DNA of 64,000 nt. Source: Dysidea avara (lineage: Eukaryota > Porifera > Demospongiae > Dictyoceratida > Dysideidae). The notes under the pieces were generated by a model that worked only from the letters and a program-made list of their open reading frames with translations, had not been told where the DNA came from and ran no database searches. Of this stretch, positions 23,722 through 35,500 are shown piece by piece. Positions within the stretch are counted from its first letter, which is position 1, and every line of letters begins with the position of its first letter. The stretch is taken from NCBI RefSeq assembly GCF_963678975.1, contig NC_089272.1, forward strand, positions 8,037,858 to 8,101,857, written 5' to 3'. Both the position numbers and the translations under genes were made by a program.

Positions 23722-24741
23722 ATGCCGTTCAAGAGACCTAGATCACCGAATAGTACACCAGATAAAACGTCGGATAAGTCAGCTAAAGTAGATCTTTGTG
23801 TCAAATGTGATGAAGCTGTGGTTGAGGACTGTATCTCCTGCGACTGGTGCTCTGAATGGGAACATAGATCTTGTGCTTCAATTCATGAGAAGGATTTTGA
23901 GCTGTGTAATTATGAGAATGTAGCCTTTTTCTGTTGTCGCTGCTTACCTGAAGTTTCAGAAGCTCTTTTCCTGTACAAGACCTATTCTAAACTTGATATT
24001 GAATTTGAAAACAGATTTCAATCCATGGAAAATAAGTTGCATAAAGGAATTGGTCAGCACCTTACTAAATGTTTTGAGGCAACAAGTGCAGTATCCCTGG
24101 AGGATACATGCAAGAAGCTACAACAGTCTATTGATGATTTATCATCAAAGATTACTGCTCTGTCCACTTCTAACAACAATCTTCATATGGAAATTGAAAC
24201 CACCTCAGATTCTCTTAATCCAGGTCAAACTATTTCTACAACTGTGTCTCCTACCAGCTCTGCTCTTAGTATAATCGATGAGCTTGCTGACCGTGACAGA
24301 AGGAAGAAGAATATAATTGTTTACAACCTGCCTGAGTCTGCTCCTAATGGTAAAAGTGATGGTGATGCTTTTGCAACTCTTTGTTCCTCTGTCTACAATT
24401 GTGCATGTACTATCACAAAGTCAGTACGTTTGGGAAAGAAAATAGTGAATAAACATAGGCCATTGTTATTGTGCTTGGATAATGAACAGGACAAACTTAT
24501 GTTACTCTCCCGCTCTTACCTGTTGCGCCATAATGACTCTTATAAGAATGTATTCATAGTCCCTGACAGAACCAAGTTTGAGAGGGAAAAGCACAGAAAA
24601 TTAGTTTCAGAACTTAGAAGCAGACGTTCACAAGGTGAGACCAACCTTGTAATTCGTAACGGAGCTGTAATCACCAAACCTACTGCTAGAAGTAACACCA
24701 CTTCAGTGCCAAACACTGGTACTACTAATCAACACTCCTGA
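23722..24741 (+). CDS. LINE ORF1 protein with PHD-type zinc finger and coiled coil
   Basis: 339 codons, intact, ATG at 23722 and stop at 24739. Residues about 25-77 form a PHD-like Cys/His cluster: LCVKCDEAVVEDCISCDWCS, then EHRSCAS, then FFCCRCLPEV. Residues about 90-155 look like a coiled coil (MENKLHKGIGQ...KKLQQSIDDLSSKITALS). The C-terminal part (RRKKNIIVYNLPESAPNGKS, then KSVRLGK...HRPLLLCLDN, then FIVPDRTKFEREKHRKLVSE) has the RRM-like/CTD pattern of LINE RNA-binding proteins. ORF1 proteins of this make-up coat the LINE RNA. ORF2 starts 16 bp downstream. Confidence 0.9.
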   Translation: MPFKRPRSPNSTPDKTSDKSAKVDLCVKCDEAVVEDCISCDWCSEWEHRSCASIHEKDFELCNYENVAFFCCRCLPEVSEALFLYKTYSKLDIEFENRFQSMENKLHKGIGQHLTKCFEATSAVSLEDTCKKLQQSIDDLSSKITALSTSNNNLHMEIETTSDSLNPGQTISTTVSPTSSALSIIDELADRDRRKKNIIVYNLPESAPNGKSDGDAFATLCSSVYNCACTITKSVRLGKKIVNKHRPLLLCLDNEQDKLMLLSRSYLLRHNDSYKNVFIVPDRTKFEREKHRKLVSELRSRRSQGETNLVIRNGAVITKPTARSNTTSVPNTGTTNQHS

Positions 24742-24757
24742 CGACTCTCGCACTGGC

Positions 24758-27739
24758 GTGATGAACCATTCCATGTCCATTACATCTGATTTAAGTTATA
24801 GTGACCAATGTGACTTTTCTCCTGACCTCTCTATTTACACTACATCTGATACCCCAGATAGTGATTATGAGAGTGACGATAACTCTGATAGTGAGTCACC
24901 TGACTTTGACTTTCAATCCTTAACAGTCTTTTATACTAATGCTGATCAGTTTCTTAATAAGCGTGATGAACTACAAATGTTCATTGCTGGCAATGAACCT
25001 GATATAATTCTGATCAGCAAAATCCTGCCAAAGAGCCATTGTAACACTATTTCTTCTTTGAGACTATCCTTGGATGGTTACAATATGTTTTTTAATTTTG
25101 ATCCTGATGGCTGTCAACCAACCACTAGCACTCGTGGTGTAGGTATATATATTTCAAAAAGAATATCTGTCTTGGAATATCATTTCACAGGCTCCAGCTT
25201 TCAAGAACATATTTGGATCTCAATTTCGCTCAAAGGTTGTGATAATTTACTCATTGGGTGTATCTATCGAAGCCCATCTTCTGATTTATTAAGTAGTACT
25301 AATTCCCTGTGTGAGCTTCTGAAGTCAATTCCTAGTCTCAAGTTTTCTCATGTCCTAATATGTGGAGACTTTAATTACCCTAACATAGATTGGTCATTAC
25401 CATCAGCACCAGCTCTTTGTGAACAGCTATTTCTTGATACTGTTCAAGATATATATCTCTTTCAACATGTACTGGAACCAACACGACATCGTAGCTCCTC
25501 TTCCAGTTTACTTGATCTTGTTTTCACAAATGAAGAAGGAATGATATCTGATATACAACATCTCCCGGGTCTCGGTTTGAGTGATCATGTTTGTCTCAAA
25601 TTTGTTTTAACATGTTATGGTAAGTACATCCTTGATAACAAGCCAAGGTACAACCTTCATCAAGCTGATTTTGACAGGATGCGGACTTTGCTGGAGGCTA
25701 TTGACTGGGATGATACATTAAGTTCCTTAGACATTCATCAAGCATGGAATGTATTTGCTTCTCATTATGAGTCAATTCTTAAGGAATGTATACCCTGCCA
25801 TGCACTTAAAATGAAGAAAAAAACATTTATACGACACGTGAAGCATTTCGTATAAAGAAGAAAAAATGTAAGCTTTGGAAACAGTATAAGCTATCTGGCA
25901 CAAAGACAGACTATTCACTATATAGCAAAGCCAGAAGTGAGCTGCGTAGTTTGACAAGGTCTCTTCGCAAGTCATATGAAGAGAAAATCGCCTCCAATAT
26001 TAAAACTAACCAGAAAGTATTTTGGAAATATGTAAACTCCAGATTAAAATCAAAGTCTAGTATCAATTGTCTACAACATGCTGATGGCTCCATGACACAC
26101 TCCAACACTGAGATGGCTAATGTTTTCAACAATCATTTTGCCAGTGTATATACTAGAGAGGATATATCCTCAGTACCTTCATTTCATCTTGATCACACAG
26201 TACCAACACTTAATGATGTCGATATAACACCATCCATTGTACTTGACAGGTTAGAGAAAATCAATGTAAACAAATCATCAGGACCTGACGGTTGGCCTCT
26301 ACTCTCATTAAAGGAAACTGCTTTACAACTTAGTGTTCCATTGTGTATACTGTTTAAAAAGTCACTTAGTAGTAGCTGTCTCCCTAGTAGTTGGAAACAC
26401 GCCCATGTCACACCAATTCACAAGAAGGGAAATCGTTCTGCTGCTGATAACTACCGTCCAATAAGTTTAACGTCACCTATAGTCCGAATTTTGGAGTCAA
26501 TCATTAAAGATCATATCACACACCACATGCTCACTAACAGTTTATTTTCTCCAAGCCAACATGGTTTCATTGCTGGCAGGTCGTGCACAACACAGCTTCT
26601 TACAGCAATGGACTACTGGACCCAATCACTTAATGATGGCTATCCTGTTGACATTATATATTTAGATTTCCGAAAGGCATTTGATTCTGTCCCTCATAAT
26701 CGACTACTGATGAAATTGAAGGCATATGGCATGGGCGGGTCTCTACTAAGATGGGTACAGAATTTTCTTTCTGGTAGAAGGCAACGAGTTGTGCTTAATG
26801 GTGATCACTCTAGTTGGTCCACAGTCTCTAGTGGGGTTCCCCAAGGTTCAGTCCTTGGCCCCATGCTCTTTCTATTATATGTTAATGATATTCCGTTATC
26901 TGTGGACAGCCCAATCTTACTGTTTGCTGATGATGCCAAGATCTTTCGATCAATTAGATGTGAAGCCGATTACTTACAACTTCAACGGGATATTGATATA
27001 TTGTTTGAATGGTCGAGAACCTGGTTGCTTAATTTTAATATTAGCAAGTGTTATGTTTTGCATTTAGGTCTCACCCACTCCTATGGAAATTATTGTATTG
27101 ATGGTAATGTTATAACATCTACTGAGTCAGTCAAAGATTTGGGAATCATCGTTGACTCTTCTCTGAAGTTTCATAACCATACTGCTATAGTAACTGCAAG
27201 AGCTAATCGTATACTAGCTATGATTAATAAATCGTTTGAGTACTTGAACACCAACGTGTTACTCCAACTGTACAAATCCTTTGTTCGTCCCATATTAGAA
27301 TATGGAAATATTATATGGGGTCCACAGTTCATACTCGATCAGCAGTCAGTTGAAAAAATTCAAAGAAGAGCTACCAAGTTAGTGAGCGAAATTAAAGACT
27401 TGCAATATGTTGACAGATTAAACCACCTAAACTTACCATCTCTCAGATATCGACGTCGTAGAGGGGACTTAATTTACACATACAGACTATTTCATAACAT
27501 GCTGGACATGGATAGCTCATCTTTATTTACCCATTCGATCATCTTCTATAACAAGAGGTCATGATTTAAAGATCTATAAACCACACGCTACCTGCTTGCC
27601 ACGCCGTCACTTTTATTCAGTAAGAATTATAAATGATTGGAATGGACTCCCATATGACTCAGTTAATGTTCATTCAACCAATTTGTTTAAGACACACCTA
27701 GATAGATTTTATTATGATTACCAGTATGATATTGTATAG
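24758..27739 (+). pseudogene. LINE ORF2: endonuclease and reverse transcriptase, two frame changes
   Basis: The first part (24758-25855) is an APE-type endonuclease: FYTNADQFLNKRDELQMF, VLICGDFNYPNIDW and the final GLSDHVCL. At the usual catalytic glutamate the sequence reads ILISKILPK, with Lys in place of Glu. Near 25813-25817, in an A-run, the frame shifts. The reverse transcriptase then runs from about 25813 to 27535: THVTPIHKKGNRSAADNYRP (third residue approximate), DIIYLDFRKAFDSVPH, SSGVPQGSVLGPMLFLLYVN and LLFADDAKIF. A second one-base difference near 27533, compared with the truncated copy at 22611-23003, moves the frame again. The family-typical C-terminus continues to a TAG at 27737-27739. 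The function was nicking target DNA and copying LINE RNA. Confidence 0.85.
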
Positions 27740-27776
27740 TTATTTTTGTAGTAGTTTGATTGTATAGATCAGGTTT

Positions 27777-28490
27777 TTACAGGCTTTGCCTCCTTACCTG
27801 TACCCCCAATAATAATAATAATAATAATTCCGACCACAGACACGAGAGGGGCCCAGCACATAGCAACAACGCCGCTTGTATCGTGCCAAGTTCGGCATCA
27901 CGTGACCTCGGGAAGCGTTGGTTTAGGTGATCGAGGACAAAGCGATCAACTTTTGGCACTTTCATCGCGGGAGTACGAGGTACCGGGTGCTCCTTATGCA
28001 TCTCCTTTCGCACGTCTTTATCGAGAGACGCGCGAAAGTGTTTTTCTACATACTGTTTAATTACCTCATGGGTTTCAAAGGTGAAATCGTCGTCCGACTT
28101 CAAGTTGTTAGGATCAAATAGTGTGGATCCCCCCGAGCTGCTTCCATCATTACTAATAGCCTGGGAGTCCCCATCTCCCAGAGAGCTAGCTGACGACTGG
28201 CGCACACCGGCATCCAGCCCGCTAACCCCTCTCAACTGGGGCACACCGGCTCCCAGCGAGGCATTAATACCAGATTGACGCACCCCGGCTGTAAATTGGT
28301 CTTCTCCATAATCAGGAGGGTGGTCTTCAACCACTGGGAGACTGGCTACAGTGTTTCCTGATTGATCGCGTCCTTCTCTATCCTCGTCCTGCTGAACTGG
28401 GTTTCGAAGTGCATCCAGGAACTTCTTTCTCAGTGATTCGCTAGAAGAAATGCTCTCCAAAAGACTTAACGCAGAGTTCTCATCCATCAC
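27777..28490 (-). pseudogene. DIRS gag-like region, first part
   Basis: It starts MMDENSALSLLESISSSESL at 28490, is Ser/Gly/Asp-rich with repeated AGVPQLRG/DAGVRQS phrases, and then has a more structured part (FETHEVIKQYVEKHFRASLD, VPKVDRFVLDHLNQRFPRSR). This fits the N-terminal half of DIRS gag-like proteins. The last codons of the open frame run into the LINE tail. Confidence 0.65.
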
Positions 28491-28531
28491 GTTGTGAATT
28501 GAAGTATCACGTGCTGATTGAGCAAGTAAAG

Positions 28532-28636
28532 AAGGTGTTAATTGGAAGTAAGAATTCTATTTAAAGCTCAGCTTTGAATGTGCTGTGGGCAAGGAGTGAT
28601 GAAGGTAATACCACTAGTTAGCACTGTTCCTTGTAT
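28532..28636. repeat. DIRS right inverted terminal repeat
   Basis: It is the inverse of 13497-13602. A short outer extension (TCCGGAACCTCCGGAATACA) to about 28657 is specific to this end and is complementary to the right part of the internal region at 13978-14022. Confidence 0.9.
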
Positions 28637-28677
28637 CCGGAACCTCCGGAATACAATCTATGCATACCAAAAGAAAT

Positions 28678-29312
28678 GGTGCCGCGCCCCAATTTTATTA
28701 ATTATCGTCTGAAAAGTTAAGTATCCATTACGCGTTGCTGTCGGCTATGTTCAACTCGTTACACAGCAATACGAATCAAAAACTGTTTGAAAAGCACCTC
28801 TGCAATCAAAATAGCCACTATGAAAAATACGGACTATTTCCGTTTTGTAGGGAAGCCATCACGTGCTTGCGCCAAATCGACACCTTTCCCTGTCAGCAAA
28901 GATGAATGGGACACAAAGGAGGACACTGATAAGTCCATGAAGAATGCATTGTACGTACTGCGGTATGCCAAAAGGCACCTGTCGGGCCGAAGCGACGTCG
29001 AACAGTAAAAAAAAATCAAGCCCGTAGCCCTAGCTGTTATCGAGTTACGTTTGTCTGAAGGCATCAGTCAGTCAGTTACTTACTCAATCAGTCAGTAGAA
29101 AATTCCATTGAATGATAAAACTTTTAAAATTCAGCAGCAACTTCTTGAAAGCGTTTTGGATCGATCTGAAAGCTTATTTGGGTTTAGTTTTACCTCACCA
29201 ATACTGCCTCATTGTTGTAAGGGAAAATTGAGGTTGGTTTTTGGGTGATATTATTTCGTGGGCCATGCCTACTCCTTTGTGGTCCCTACTATACAGTTAC
29301 TATCGTACTGTA
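28678..29312 (+). repeat. Dispersed repeat family F1, best full-length copy (about 635 bp)
   Basis: It begins ATGGTGCCGCGCCCCAATTT and ends TTACTATCGTACTG. Landmarks in order: TATCGTCTGAAAAG, CATTACGCGTTGCTGTC, GTTACACAGCAATACGAATC, AAAGATGAATGGGACACAAA, TATGCCAAAAGGCACCTGTC, a (TCAG)n run, GAAAATTCC and AATACTGCCTCATTG. Other copies or fragments: 9640-9855, 12366-12990, 13327-13432, about 43690-44200, 54180-54290 and 56110-56300. No TIR or transposase was seen. The (TCAG)n run varies in length between copies. The class (SINE-like or MITE) is unresolved. Confidence 0.8.
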
Positions 29313-29559
29313 TGATAAGACATCACAAACTTCTACTCAATTTTACTGTGATTAGATCATTAGTCACTAGTCAGTACCTTGAATTCACCAGAAATTCTGT
29401 GAAATATTTTAACAGCTGCGTAAGTGCTTTAATGGTGACGCATATGAATGTGGATTTCCATGTATTTCACATCCATGTGACATTAAGACTGATTTTCCAA
29501 AATTGGGTCACTCATATACGCATTACTTTATGTGGGTTTAATGGTTAAATAATAGACCT

Positions 29560-32500
29560 TCAAACCACATCATTCAACAGAATTCGAAACACCAAGGCCA
29601 GAGCCTGAGGGTTTCTAAATTCCATTGAACCCTGTATTTTGAAGTCTGACTAATTTATCAGCATTTGTACCTTTAAAGCATGAAGAATCACGTCCACCTC
29701 ACAATACTCCATCACCATCTTGCTGGGGTCTAAAACGAATAATGAAATTTCAAATTTGAGTATGCATCAATGAAATAAAAGTAGTGAAACAAGCTATACG
29801 ACAACTATGCACATTACATTCCTACTTTAATCAATGCTGTATAAGTATATAGGGGCTATATAAGTACGTAGGGGTTAAATAAGTGTGGATGCAAGTTTCT
29901 ACCATGAAACAGGTCTGTCACATGATTAGGATTTGCAGATCTGTCTCTAGGTGATGGCAGGTCTGTATTTGAAACTGTGACTTATCTTGTTCTGTTTTGT
30001 CAAGTGGTCGTCACTTATCTGTCACATATGTGTTATATCTCTGTAATGCACCAGCAATTGTAAGGGTTTCTACAGAGCTTCTACAGGTTCCTACATGGCA
30101 TTCACTACCTACCCTACATGTTCATTAGGTAACCATAAAATATTCATTGATTTATAATAATAAAGTAATGAAATAACAAGTAGCTAATCAAATGTTACTG
30201 TCTCTTGCACTAGGTCACTGCCTTTTTATTTTCCGTCTGGCATTGCAGCAACAGTCATTGACTGCATCTTTCAAGTCAATTTTTGCAGTGCTTGGAAACT
30301 TATTGAGAACAAACTCCATAAAATAAAAGGTAACCACAATATTTACAGTATGATAACTCACTGTAGCATGCCCCAAGTACATCTTGATCCAATGCTATAT
30401 GATCTTTTTTCCCTCCACCACAGGCATTTGACCGACTTAAAATATCATCCCAGAAGAAAACTCCCACAAGATTTCGCATTAACCGGGTAGCAGTTTGGCG
30501 GCAGCTATCTACAGCATCATCTAATGCTCTCCTGGTGATAAACACACCATATCCTTCCACTAATTCAATAGGAGGAGGCAATTCCTGTTGAAGTAAATAA
30601 CAGTCACAGAACTACTATAAAATAGTTATTACCTTTTTGAAAGCTGTACTTTCCATATGAAGTCTCTAAATTATATTTATGGTAACCTTGTAATGTTGTA
30701 ATAAGTTTAGTGTACCTTTGCAGAAGTTGAGTTTTCAGTAAAGTAATGCTAAAATGGAATAAACATTATAATTGAATATTTGCACACAGGATGTGTCAGA
30801 AATTAATGTAATGAATACATACTTTTGGGGCTCTGCTTGAAGTACTAGCTGATGAGGATGACAATGAGCTGGTTGAGCACTACAAATATATGTTAATGCA
30901 TGTATAATGCTGAAGTGTTTATCATCAAACCTTAAAGGCTCCAGTAGTTAGGCTCCGGCCTATTATGCCCAAAATTTTACCTATTATGCTTTTGAGCATT
31001 GCTCAAAAATTAAGCCTATTATGCTCAAAATTATGCTTTTGAAATCAAAAGTATGCTCTAGAACTGACTGTTTTATTAGAGTATATCAGCCTTTCCTGAC
31101 TGCTGTATTAGAGTAAGTGACTGCTCTATTAGAGTATCTCGATCTTATTTCTGCAAAGTGTGAATAACCAACAAAGAAACGGTTTAATAAGTTATATTAC
31201 ATGTTTTCAACTATGAAATGCACTAGTAATACTATTAGCAGTGAATATTTACTTTCTTTCAGGCGCGCGCATTGCGCATTTTAATTAAATTTTCAAAAAT
31301 CTTCCCTATTATGCTGGCATTATGCTTGATGCTTTTGGTCACCTATTATGCTTTAAATTATTCCGGCATAATCGGCCGGTGCCTACCAGTAGTGCTACTG
31401 CAGCTTGACGATGACGATAAATTACCCTGATTTGTACAACTTAGATCATAGATATTAGAGTACAGGGATTAGAAACTAGCGCGAGCCCTGAAACACTCCG
31501 CCGTTAGTGAATTCATGAGGCCAAAATAGTGTCTTCTGCTCTGGACTACTTTCTACGGGCGTGGAGTATTTCATGACAATCTCTTTATGTTTTACAAGTA
31601 CTAGGCAAACTCCTATTGTAAGTCTTGTTGTGAGTTTTTGCCGCCATCAATCATTTTAATCTCCGTTGACACGATTTTTTTGTGTACCTGTTGTGTTCAT
31701 GGTAAGTTCACTTTCGACTGGCAAACAATGCCACAGTAACCCTAAAGTAACATAGTTTTGCATGGTGTACTTCATTTTATTATTCCGCTTGATTAATGCC
31801 CTTTGGCAGTCTCATCTCGGTTCTTTAAAATACTACTCCATGATTTATCAACTTCAACACAAGCGCTGTTATGCGAGAAACATCTTTCAGTGGTACTGTG
31901 CAAAACTTCAAAGTATTGCGAAGACTTCGGCACTATTTCCCCAGTGGAACTAGACTTCTGTTCTTCGTAACAGGTAGACAAAAAACGGAGGTACCCATTG
32001 ATGATCAAAATCGTAAATGGCGATGAAAACCACCCAAGACGATTAAACAACAGAAGCCAGAAGTATTAAAGTCTTGTATATCAACTACAATACCACAAGG
32101 TGGTTGAAATCAACTGTAAGACGACTAAACCACAAACTGCCATCCTGTCCGCATGGATCTAATCAATACCGAGGAGTGCTTCAACCACAATCAATGGTAG
32201 ATATACACGGCGCGCGTTCGGTTGCCTATCCCTTCTCTCTAATATCTATGCTTAGATGCATTGCATTATTATTATTATTATTATTATTATATATGTATTT
32301 TTTTGCATGTGTAGTATTGTTCTATTTTGCTTACCATGCCAGAGCTACTACTTAGATTTGACCAGCAATCATAATGCTGTGATATTATTAATGAACAATT
32401 GTTAGCTTACAGTGGTCATTACGTACCACAGGTGCTCCTGATCCTGGAAATGGACTAGAAGTATTATAACCCTGTAAATCACAAGGTATTATTGCTGTAC

Positions 32501-35500
32501 TGTATCATCTAATGATAAATCCTACAGAATAGTCAGTGTATGGATGATTGTATTCTTCTTCATAGTATGAGTCATCCTGAAAAAAATTATGAAACATGTA
32601 CTTACACTATGTAACAAAATAATGTGAGCATACTTACCAAATAATTTTGTGCATTCCAATAGCTGTCACTGTCATTTTCATAGCTTCCATAGTTATATTG
32701 ATCATAGTCATACCTTGATACATAGGTAACCTAAAAATTAACATTAATAATTAATAGTTAGTATAAAGGTTTGCTGTAAGTATATTCATGATTAAAAGTA
32801 GCCAATTTACCAATACCTAGTCTAGATGCAGTCACGCATTTGTAGCTACCCACATACATAATCTAATATTGCCGAACAACATATGCCTAGCAGATATAGA
32901 TATCTAATCCAAAACAGCCAGCTGTAAAAAAAGTGTGCGGCCCTCAAAAAGGCTATGGTGAAAAAAGATGTGAAATCCAAGGTGGCGGCCAAGAAATGGC
33001 TGTGATGGTAGGTTAATGGTAAAAATTTTAATAACAACAATTTAGGTGAATTTTTGTGCCGCTTGGTCTTGGCAAAAAATTCATCTAAATTGTCGTTATT
33101 AAAATTTTTACCGTTAACCTACCATCACAGCCATTTCTTGGCCGCCACCTTGGATTTCACATCTTTTTTCACCATAGCCTTTTTGAGGGCCGCACACTTT
33201 TTTTACAGCTGGCTGTTTTGGATTAGATTTCAATTCTTTTTGTATTTGTATACCCCAAAGCTGGCCTATCCGGCCATAGGCCGGCTTTGGGACTTTTTTA
33301 ACCAGTCTTTTTTTCTTTTCCACAGGAAGAAGAAAAGATGAAGCAGATGTACTTTAAATATTTCTGATTTTATCAGTAAATGTACAAATTATATATATAA
33401 TACATATATTTATTACAGAACTCTCCATGGTGGTTTCTTTGTAACTGAACACTCTACAAAGTGACTTCTTCTTGCTGCTCTCTCTACAGGGTGAATTGTT
33501 TGTAGCTGAACAATATACAAGTAACTTATTCTAGCTGATCTCTCTACAGGGTGGTTTGTTTGTAGCTGAATTCTGTGCAGGTGATTTGTTTGCAGCTGAG
33601 CTCTTCACAGAATGGTTTCTTTGTAGCTGAACTCTCTACAAGGTAACTTCTTCTAACTGATCTTTCTACAGGGCAATTTGTTTGTGGCTGAATTTTCTAC
33701 AGGGTGATTTCTTTGCAGCTGAACTCTCTACATGGTGGTTTCTTTGTAACTGAACTCGCTACAAGGTAATTTCTTCTAGCTGATCTCTCTACAGGGAGAT
33801 TTGTTTGTAGCTGAACTCTCTACAGGTGATTTGTTTGCAGCTGAACTCTCTACATGATGGTTTCTTTGTAGCTGAACTCTCCACAAGGTAACTTCTTCTA
33901 GCTGACTTTCTACAGGGTGATTTGTTGTAGCTGAACTCTCTACAAGGAAACTTCTTCTAGCTGATCTCTCTACAGGGAGATTTGTTTGTAGCTGAACTCT
34001 ATACAGGTGATTTGTTTGCAGCTGAACTCTTTACATGATGGTTTCTTTGTAGCTGAACTCTCTACAAGGAAACTTCTTCTAGCTGATCTCTCTACAGGGA
34101 GATTTGTTTGTAGCTGAACATTATACAGGTGATTTGTTTGCAGCTGAACTCTCTACATGATGGTTTCTTTGTAGCTGAACTCTCTACAAGGTAACTTCTT
34201 CTAGCTGATCTCTCTACAGAGATATTTGTTTGTAGCTGAACTCTCTACAGGTGATTTGTTTGCACCTTAACTCTCTACATGATGGTTTCTTTGTAGCTGA
34301 ACTCTCAACAAGGTAACTTCTTCTAGCTGATCTCTCTACAGGGAGATTTGTTTGTAGCTGAACTCTCTACTGGTGATTTGTTTGCAGCTGAACTCTTTAC
34401 ATGATGGTTTCTTTGTAGCTGAACTCTCTACAAGGTAACTTCTTCTAGCTGATCTCTCTACAGAGAGATTTATTTGTAGCTGAACTCTCTACTGGTGATT
34501 TGTTTGCAGCTGAACTCTCTACATGATGGTTTCTTTGTAGCTGAACTCTCCACAAGGTAACTTCTTCTAGCTGATCTTTCTACAGGGAGATTTGTTTGTA
34601 GCTGAACTCTATACAGGTGATTTGTTTGCAGCTGAACTCTCTACATGATGGTTTCTTTGTAGCTGAACTCCCTAATACAAGGTAACTTCTTCTAGCTGAA
34701 CTCTCTACATGGTGGTTTGTGTGTAGCTGAACTCTCTACAAGGTAACTTCTTCTAGCTGATCTTTCTACAGGGTGATTTGTTCGTAGCTGAACTCTCTAC
34801 AAAGAAACTTCTTCTAGCTGATCTCTCTACAGGGAGATTTGTTTGTAGCTGAACTCTCTACATGATGGTTCTTTGTAGCTGAACTCTCTACAAGGTGACT
34901 TGTTCTAGCTGACCTTTCTACAGGGAGATTTGTTTGTAGCTGAACTCTCTACAGGTGATTTGTTTGCAGCTGAACTCTCTACATGATGGTTTCTTTGTAG
35001 CTGAACTCTCTACAAGGTAACTTCTTCTAGCTGATCTCTCTACAGAGAGATTTGTTTGTAGCTGAACTCTCTACAGGTGATTTGTTTGCACCTTAACTCT
35101 CTACATGATGGTTTCTTTGTAGCTGAACTCTCCACAAGGTAACTTCTTCTAGCTGATCTCTCTACAGGGAGATTTGTTTGTAGCTGAACTCTATACAGGT
35201 GATTTGTTTGCAGCTGAACTCTTTACATGATGGTTTCTTTGTAGCTGAACTCTCTACAAGGTAACTTCTTCTAGCTGATCACTCTACAGAGAGATTTATT
35301 TGTAGCTGAACTCTCTACTGGTGATTTGTTTGCAGCTGAACTCTCTACATGATGATTTCTTTGTAGCTGAACTCTCCACAAGGTAACTTCTTCTAGCTGA
35401 TCTTTCTACAGGGTGATTTGTTCATAGCTGAACTCTCTACAAGGAAACTTCTTCTAGCTGAACTCTCTACAGGGAGATTTGTTTGTAGCTGAACTCTATA

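Larger units (their letters stand above)
23536..27826 (+). mobile_element. Near-complete LINE of the CR1/L2 group (4.3 kb)
   Basis: A 5' UTR of about 185 bp is followed by ORF1 with a PHD-type zinc finger, ORF2 with endonuclease and reverse transcriptase, a short 3' UTR and an (AAT)n tail. Flanks show AATT on both sides, a possible 4-bp target duplication. It sits inside the gag-like region of the DIRS, in the opposite orientation. ORF2 carries two single-base frame changes and one catalytic substitution (see ORF2), so this copy is probably dead, but only recently. Confidence 0.9.
13433..28657 (-). mobile_element. DIRS-type tyrosine-recombinase retroelement, fossil, opened by three insertions
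   Basis: This is a fossil of the DIRS order. In the - direction the parts are: right terminal repeat, gag-like region, reverse transcriptase, RNase H, tyrosine recombinase, internal complementary region, left terminal repeat. Family evidence is the inverted terminal repeats, the internal region complementary to both ends, and the absence of LTRs and integrase. Three later elements lie inside it: a TIR-like element (15697-21332), a 5'-truncated LINE (about 22611-23003) and a near-complete LINE (about 23536-27826). Without them the element is about 4.9 kb, within the usual DIRS range. It is broken by these three insertions, with few other breaks visible. It is older than all three inserts but not very old, since its reading frames are still mostly open and its ends still pair well. 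Confidence 0.9.

Noticed and set aside
33054-33341. 95- and 69-codon ORFs near 33.1-33.3 kb
   Set aside because: They are translations of the arms of the foldback MITE; the same peptide appears from both arms.
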